DNA of 8,656 nucleotides from an uncultured bacterium (lineage in GTDB: Bacteria > Actinomycetota > Actinomycetes > S36-B12), in NCBI GenBank assembly GCA_903908025.1, contig CAIVQM010000221.1, positions 1 through 8,656 on the forward strand, given 5' to 3'. Of this stretch, positions 5,118 through 8,656 are shown in pieces. Position 1 is the stretch's first letter; each line of letters begins with the position of its first letter. Made by a program: the position numbers and the translations under genes. A model generated the notes under the pieces. It did no database searches, was not told the DNA's origin, and worked only from the letters and a program-made list of their open reading frames with translations.

Positions 5118-8100
5118 CTAGTTGACTGTGATGTCCGGAATATTCTGCCCGTCATAGATCCGCACCGTTCCTGTCTGCAGGACAGTGAAGGGCCCATTCA
5201 GCCCCGTCGTCAGGCTGCAGGTCGCGGCCAACGTGCACTCCCCGGAACCCGAACTGATGCGCCCGCCGCCGACATCTGACAGCCCACGGATGTACTGGAA
5301 ACTCGCGAATTGGCTGTCGACGTAGAAGACTCCTCCCAAGCCCACCGTGATCGAGGTCGGCGAGATCTGCCCTGCAACCGAAACGGTGACGGTCACGCCG
5401 GGTGACCCGCCGCCACCGGCCGCCGCAACATCGGCCGCGGAATTGCGGGCATTGCCGCAGGTCGATGCACTCGCCCGTCCCCAGCCCGCCTCGTTGTGCG
5501 AACGCATCTGAACGCACACGCTCTGACCCGATGTCAGGTCGTAGACGATCGAGAAGTTCAGCGCCGGAGCCGACACCCACTCCCCTGTCGTGGACGTACG
5601 GAACTCGTACTTGTCTGCCGCGCATCCGTTGTCCGCACCGACAGCCGCAACAACGTCGACCGTCGCCGCGCCACTTGTGCCGCCCGGGCTGACCGACGTC
5701 ACCGACGGCGCCCCCGGCTTCGCGCAGAACCGCAGCATGATGAACCCGTCCCTACCGTTGACATAGCCACTTGCCGTGACGGTGGGGTCGAAGCCGTGCC
5801 CACCCTCGGAACCGCTGGCGGCGTCGAATGACGACGACAGCAGATCCGCCCCGTTCGACCAGGACGCGCCTTGCGCGCCGCCGTGCGGTCCTTCGCCCAC
5901 CACCGACGGGTTCGCCGGCCACACGGTCGACCCCGCCAACGGGAACGTGGAGCCAGCCGTCGTGCCCTGCACGAACGCCGCACCGGTCACGCGGTCGGCC
6001 GTCGGCAGCGGGCTCCAATCAGCCGCAAAGCCGTCGCCACCCCCACCGCCACCGGCCAGCAGCATGGCCGGACTGCCGGTCTTCGCCACCGCGCTCCAGC
6101 CACCACCCAGCCCGTACCACGTGAACGGGGCAGCACCGGTCGGCGAGTAGAACCAGGACTTGCCACCCGCACCGACCACCACGTCCATGGAGCTCGTCGC
6201 ACTGATGTCGGCGATCCCACTCACGGCCGCACCGTTGCCGCCGGCCAGGTAGGCGCCATCGGCGGTCTGGCCGAAGCCACCACCAGCCCCGACCACCTCG
6301 AGGCGCGCGATCTCCGCATCGTCGGGCACCGTCACCCGCGCAAGTCCGACCTGCGTGCACAGCACGGTGTCGCCCAACTTCGGGGTCGTCGGCGTGCAGG
6401 CGCCGCCTGCCGCAGTGGAGGGCGCCACAGCCGTTGAAGCCCTGGTGAAGGTGATTACCACGTGGCCGCTATTGCCTACTCCCTCATCTGTGAAGCCACC
6501 CCACGTGTTCGACGTGACCGTGCCAGTCGAGGGAGCGAAGGACCTCCCAGCATCCCCGGCCGTGCTGGCCTGCGACTTGCTCGTCGAGGCCGTGCCCGCG
6601 CCACCTGATGCCTGCGACTCCCAGCCAGGCGCGGGCGTGCCCACGTGCCCTTCCGCGCCCGCCGAGTTGATGGCAAGACGACCAGGGCTCATGAGGCACT
6701 CACCGAACATGAAGGGAATGCCAGCGAAATGGCCGCAGAAATCCGCGTTCGGAGCACTGATGGTGTAACCGCCACCGCCACCGCCTGAGGCAGCGATCAA
6801 TGCGCCGCCTTGACCGTCTGGGCCAACTTCCTGCACAGCGGTGTAGCCACCGCCGGGCCTACTGCCCAGCTGGTCGGGTCTGCCACCCTGCCCCACCGTC
6901 ACGACGATCGTCGAAGCTGCCGTCACCGGTTCGACACCGGAACCGGGGAGTTGCACGCGGGCACCGGCTCCTCCCGGCACGCCGTTAAGAGGAGCACCGT
7001 CGCCTCCGCGGAGGTCCAAAGCCGTAAGCGTGTAGCCAGTGGGCACATCGATCTGCTGGGTGCCTGGCGTCGTGCACGTCGTGACGATCTTCGATCCCGA
7101 CGTCTTCGACTCGCAGTTGCCCGTGCGGCCCAACACCTTGGCCACCTTGACGTCAACACTGGCCGAGGCGGACACGCCCGCCTGCGTCGCCCTCACGGTG
7201 ACGGTCACCAGCGGGGTCTTGACCGTCGGCGTCCCCGTGATCACACCGGTTTCCGCGTCAAGTGCCAGGCCGGCAGGCAACGTGCCACTCGTCACCTTGA
7301 ACGTCGGGGCAGAGCCCTTGGTCGAACCCGGGAAGCCGCTGGGCGTGAACGTCACCGGCGCGATGCGCAAGCCGGTGCTTGCATTGACCGATGCCGTCGA
7401 CGCGGCCAGGTTCGGACACGGACTTGCCGAGTAGAGAGCCGAGTGGAACGGGTACCCGTCGTTGACCGATGGGCAGATCGACCAGACCTGAGCCGGACTC
7501 CAGCCGTCCGTGATCTTCCAGCCGACGTCGGCAAAGGTGGGCTGCGCTGTCATCTGCGCAGTCGTGCGCGCAAGCCCGACGCCGTTGCTCTTGACCTTCG
7601 GCGTGCTGCTGTCCCAGAAGGTGTCATTGACAGTCTCGCCAGCGCTGTATCCGATAATTGGGCCCGTGTAGCCGGAACTGCTGATGGCGCCGGTGCTGTA
7701 ACTGTTGGTGATGCTCGCGGTCGAGGTGGTGGAGACGCCGGCCAATCCACCAGCCGTCGGCGTCCAGGTCCCGCGCAGCGCCGAGACGCTCGCGCGGGCG
7801 AAGCTGTTGGCGATCGACGACGTCCCGTTGAGGCTACCCACCAGTCCACCCACGAGCGAGTTGCCGGTCACCGCCCCTGTCGCCGACGACTCGGTCACCC
7901 GCGTCGAGCCCGCGGCAAAGCCCACCATCCCGCCGACCGCGGTCTTGCCGGACATGGAGGCATCCCGCAGGGACACCCCCCTGATCGTCGCTCCGTTCGC
8001 GTAGCCGATGAATCCGGTCCGCGACAACGTCGGCGCGGAGACGGTCAGGTGGGAGATCACCTTCCCCCGGCCGGCGTACGTCCCGGTGAAGGGTGTCGAA

Positions 8101-8656
8101 GACGAGCCGATCGACTCCAGCCATGTGCAGCCGGCCATGTCGATGTCATCAGTCTGCTTGAACGACTTCGACCAGGATTTCTTGTGTCCGACGATCCAGT
8201 TCAGGTTGGCCGCCGACGTCAGTTGGTAGGGATCCACATCCGTTCCCTCGCCCGTTGGCGCGGTGAAGGGGCAGGTACCGGTAACCGGCGCCCCTTCCTC
8301 GATGGCGAAGGTCACCTCAACCCACTTCTGGACCGTCATGCTGTCGTAGCCCACGAAGCGCGTTGTCGTGTCGCCGTCGGCGGTGGGAGTGCCGCTGATC
8401 ACCCATGTGCCCGGGTTGCTGCCGGCCGCGATGGTCAGCCCGCTCGGAAGCGCGCTGCCCTGGATGGGGACGACGCCTATTGGGGAATAGCCCACGGCTG
8501 TGATCGTCACCGGCGTTATCGGCTTGCCCTTGGCACCACTAATCGCTGTCGTCGACGCAACGAGCGACAGTTCACCGATGACCGACACCGTGCCGCCCCA
8601 GAAGTTGGTCACGTAGACACGGCCATTCGGGGCCACACCCACACCCACTGGGCCGA
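5118..8656 (-). CDS. Giant secreted mosaic surface protein: YVTN, Ig-like, GLUG, glycine-rich, FN3-like (N-terminus beyond the right edge)
   Basis: The minus-strand frame is open from the right edge to TAG at 5120-5118. The GTG at 8648 is not a real start, because the frame continues and the sequence there (GVAPNGRVYVTN) is the middle of a YVTN beta-propeller repeat. Numbering from that codon: 1-24 end of the propeller; 30-118 putative Ig domain (LPSGLTI, ISGTPT); 125-412 beta-helix like region with GLUG motifs (VGGMVGF, VGGLVGS, ITNSYSTG); 418-503 second putative Ig domain (LPAGLAL, GVITGTPT); 507-737 and 750-976 two glycine-rich modules with GGGGGG runs and paired cysteines (512/525, 751/764); 978-1066 fibronectin-like (HNEAGWG); 1085-1176 beta-rich tail with C1138/C1144. 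No LPXTG motif or C-terminal membrane helix is seen, so it may be released or held by unknown contacts. Such architectures are typical of adhesins; function is inferred only from domains. Confidence 0.9.
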   Translation of the reverse strand, partial: GPVGVGVAPNGRVYVTNFWGGTVSVIGELSLVASTTAISGAKGKPITPVTITAVGYSPIGVVPIQGSALPSGLTIAAGSNPGTWVISGTPTADGDTTTRFVGYDSMTVQKWVEVTFAIEEGAPVTGTCPFTAPTGEGTDVDPYQLTSAANLNWIVGHKKSWSKSFKQTDDIDMAGCTWLESIGSSSTPFTGTYAGRGKVISHLTVSAPTLSRTGFIGYANGATIRGVSLRDASMSGKTAVGGMVGFAAGSTRVTESSATGAVTGNSLVGGLVGSLNGTSSIANSFARASVSALRGTWTPTAGGLAGVSTTSTASITNSYSTGAISSSGYTGPIIGYSAGETVNDTFWDSSTPKVKSNGVGLARTTAQMTAQPTFADVGWKITDGWSPAQVWSICPSVNDGYPFHSALYSASPCPNLAASTASVNASTGLRIAPVTFTPSGFPGSTKGSAPTFKVTSGTLPAGLALDAETGVITGTPTVKTPLVTVTVRATQAGVSASASVDVKVAKVLGRTGNCESKTSGSKIVTTCTTPGTQQIDVPTGYTLTALDLRGGDGAPLNGVPGGAGARVQLPGSGVEPVTAASTIVVTVGQGGRPDQLGSRPGGGYTAVQEVGPDGQGGALIAASGGGGGGYTISAPNADFCGHFAGIPFMFGECLMSPGRLAINSAGAEGHVGTPAPGWESQASGGAGTASTSKSQASTAGDAGRSFAPSTGTVTSNTWGGFTDEGVGNSGHVVITFTRASTAVAPSTAAGGACTPTTPKLGDTVLCTQVGLARVTVPDDAEIARLEVVGAGGGFGQTADGAYLAGGNGAAVSGIADISATSSMDVVVGAGGKSWFYSPTGAAPFTWYGLGGGWSAVAKTGSPAMLLAGGGGGGDGFAADWSPLPTADRVTGAAFVQGTTAGSTFPLAGSTVWPANPSVVGEGPHGGAQGASWSNGADLLSSSFDAASGSEGGHGFDPTVTASGYVNGRDGFIMLRFCAKPGAPSVTSVSPGGTSGAATVDVVAAVGADNGCAADKYEFRTSTTGEWVSAPALNFSIVYDLTSGQSVCVQMRSHNEAGWGRASASTCGNARNSAADVAAAGGGGSPGVTVTVSVAGQISPTSITVGLGGVFYVDSQFASFQYIRGLSDVGGGRISSGSGECTLAATCSLTTGLNGPFTVLQTGTVRIYDGQNIPDITVN

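Noticed and set aside
5776..6150. Plus-strand frames of 90-190 codons inside the giant surface-protein gene
   Set aside because: They are complements of the glycine-rich modules (proline- and arginine-rich), with no ribosome binding site or domain.

Overview
The window looks like accessory or surface-protein DNA from a high-GC Gram-positive bacterium, probably an actinomycete. The reasons are the strongly GC-biased third codon positions, GTG starts, actinobacterial-style secreted proteins built of fibronectin, Ig-like and glycine-rich modules, and hairpin terminators without a U-tract. Genus cannot be called from the sequence alone.

From left to right: (1) 1-1696, minus strand, holds the N-terminal 565 residues of a secreted fibronectin type III protein with a signal peptide and a Pro/Ser linker; it runs off the left edge. 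(2) 1697-1934 is its upstream region, with a small inverted repeat and the first copy of a 60-bp palindromic repeat. (3) 1935-4067 is a complete IS21-family insertion sequence (istA and istB on the minus strand, 53-bp imperfect terminal inverted repeats, two internal binding-site-like motifs per end, 5-bp target duplication CACCG). (4) 4073-4242 is the upstream region of the next gene, separated from region 2 by the IS. (5) 4243-5040, plus strand, is a classical short-chain dehydrogenase/reductase. (6) 5052-5111 is the second copy of the palindrome, sitting exactly between two converging stop codons and probably acting as a bidirectional terminator. (7) 5118-8656, minus strand, is the C-terminal 1178 residues of a very large secreted mosaic protein (end of a YVTN beta-propeller, Ig-like, GLUG beta-helix, Ig-like, two glycine-rich modules, fibronectin-like domain, beta-rich tail); its start lies beyond the right edge.

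The two big minus-strand genes both encode extracellular modular proteins and were probably neighbours. The dehydrogenase and the IS lie between them, bracketed by two nearly identical direct copies (59/60) of the palindrome. This suggests that the plus-strand dehydrogenase segment was inserted between two surface-protein genes and that the IS21 element then jumped in next to it. I see no defence system, CRISPR array, tRNA or rRNA. The most unusual element is the duplicated palindrome; I do not see convincing evidence of a wholly new biological system.
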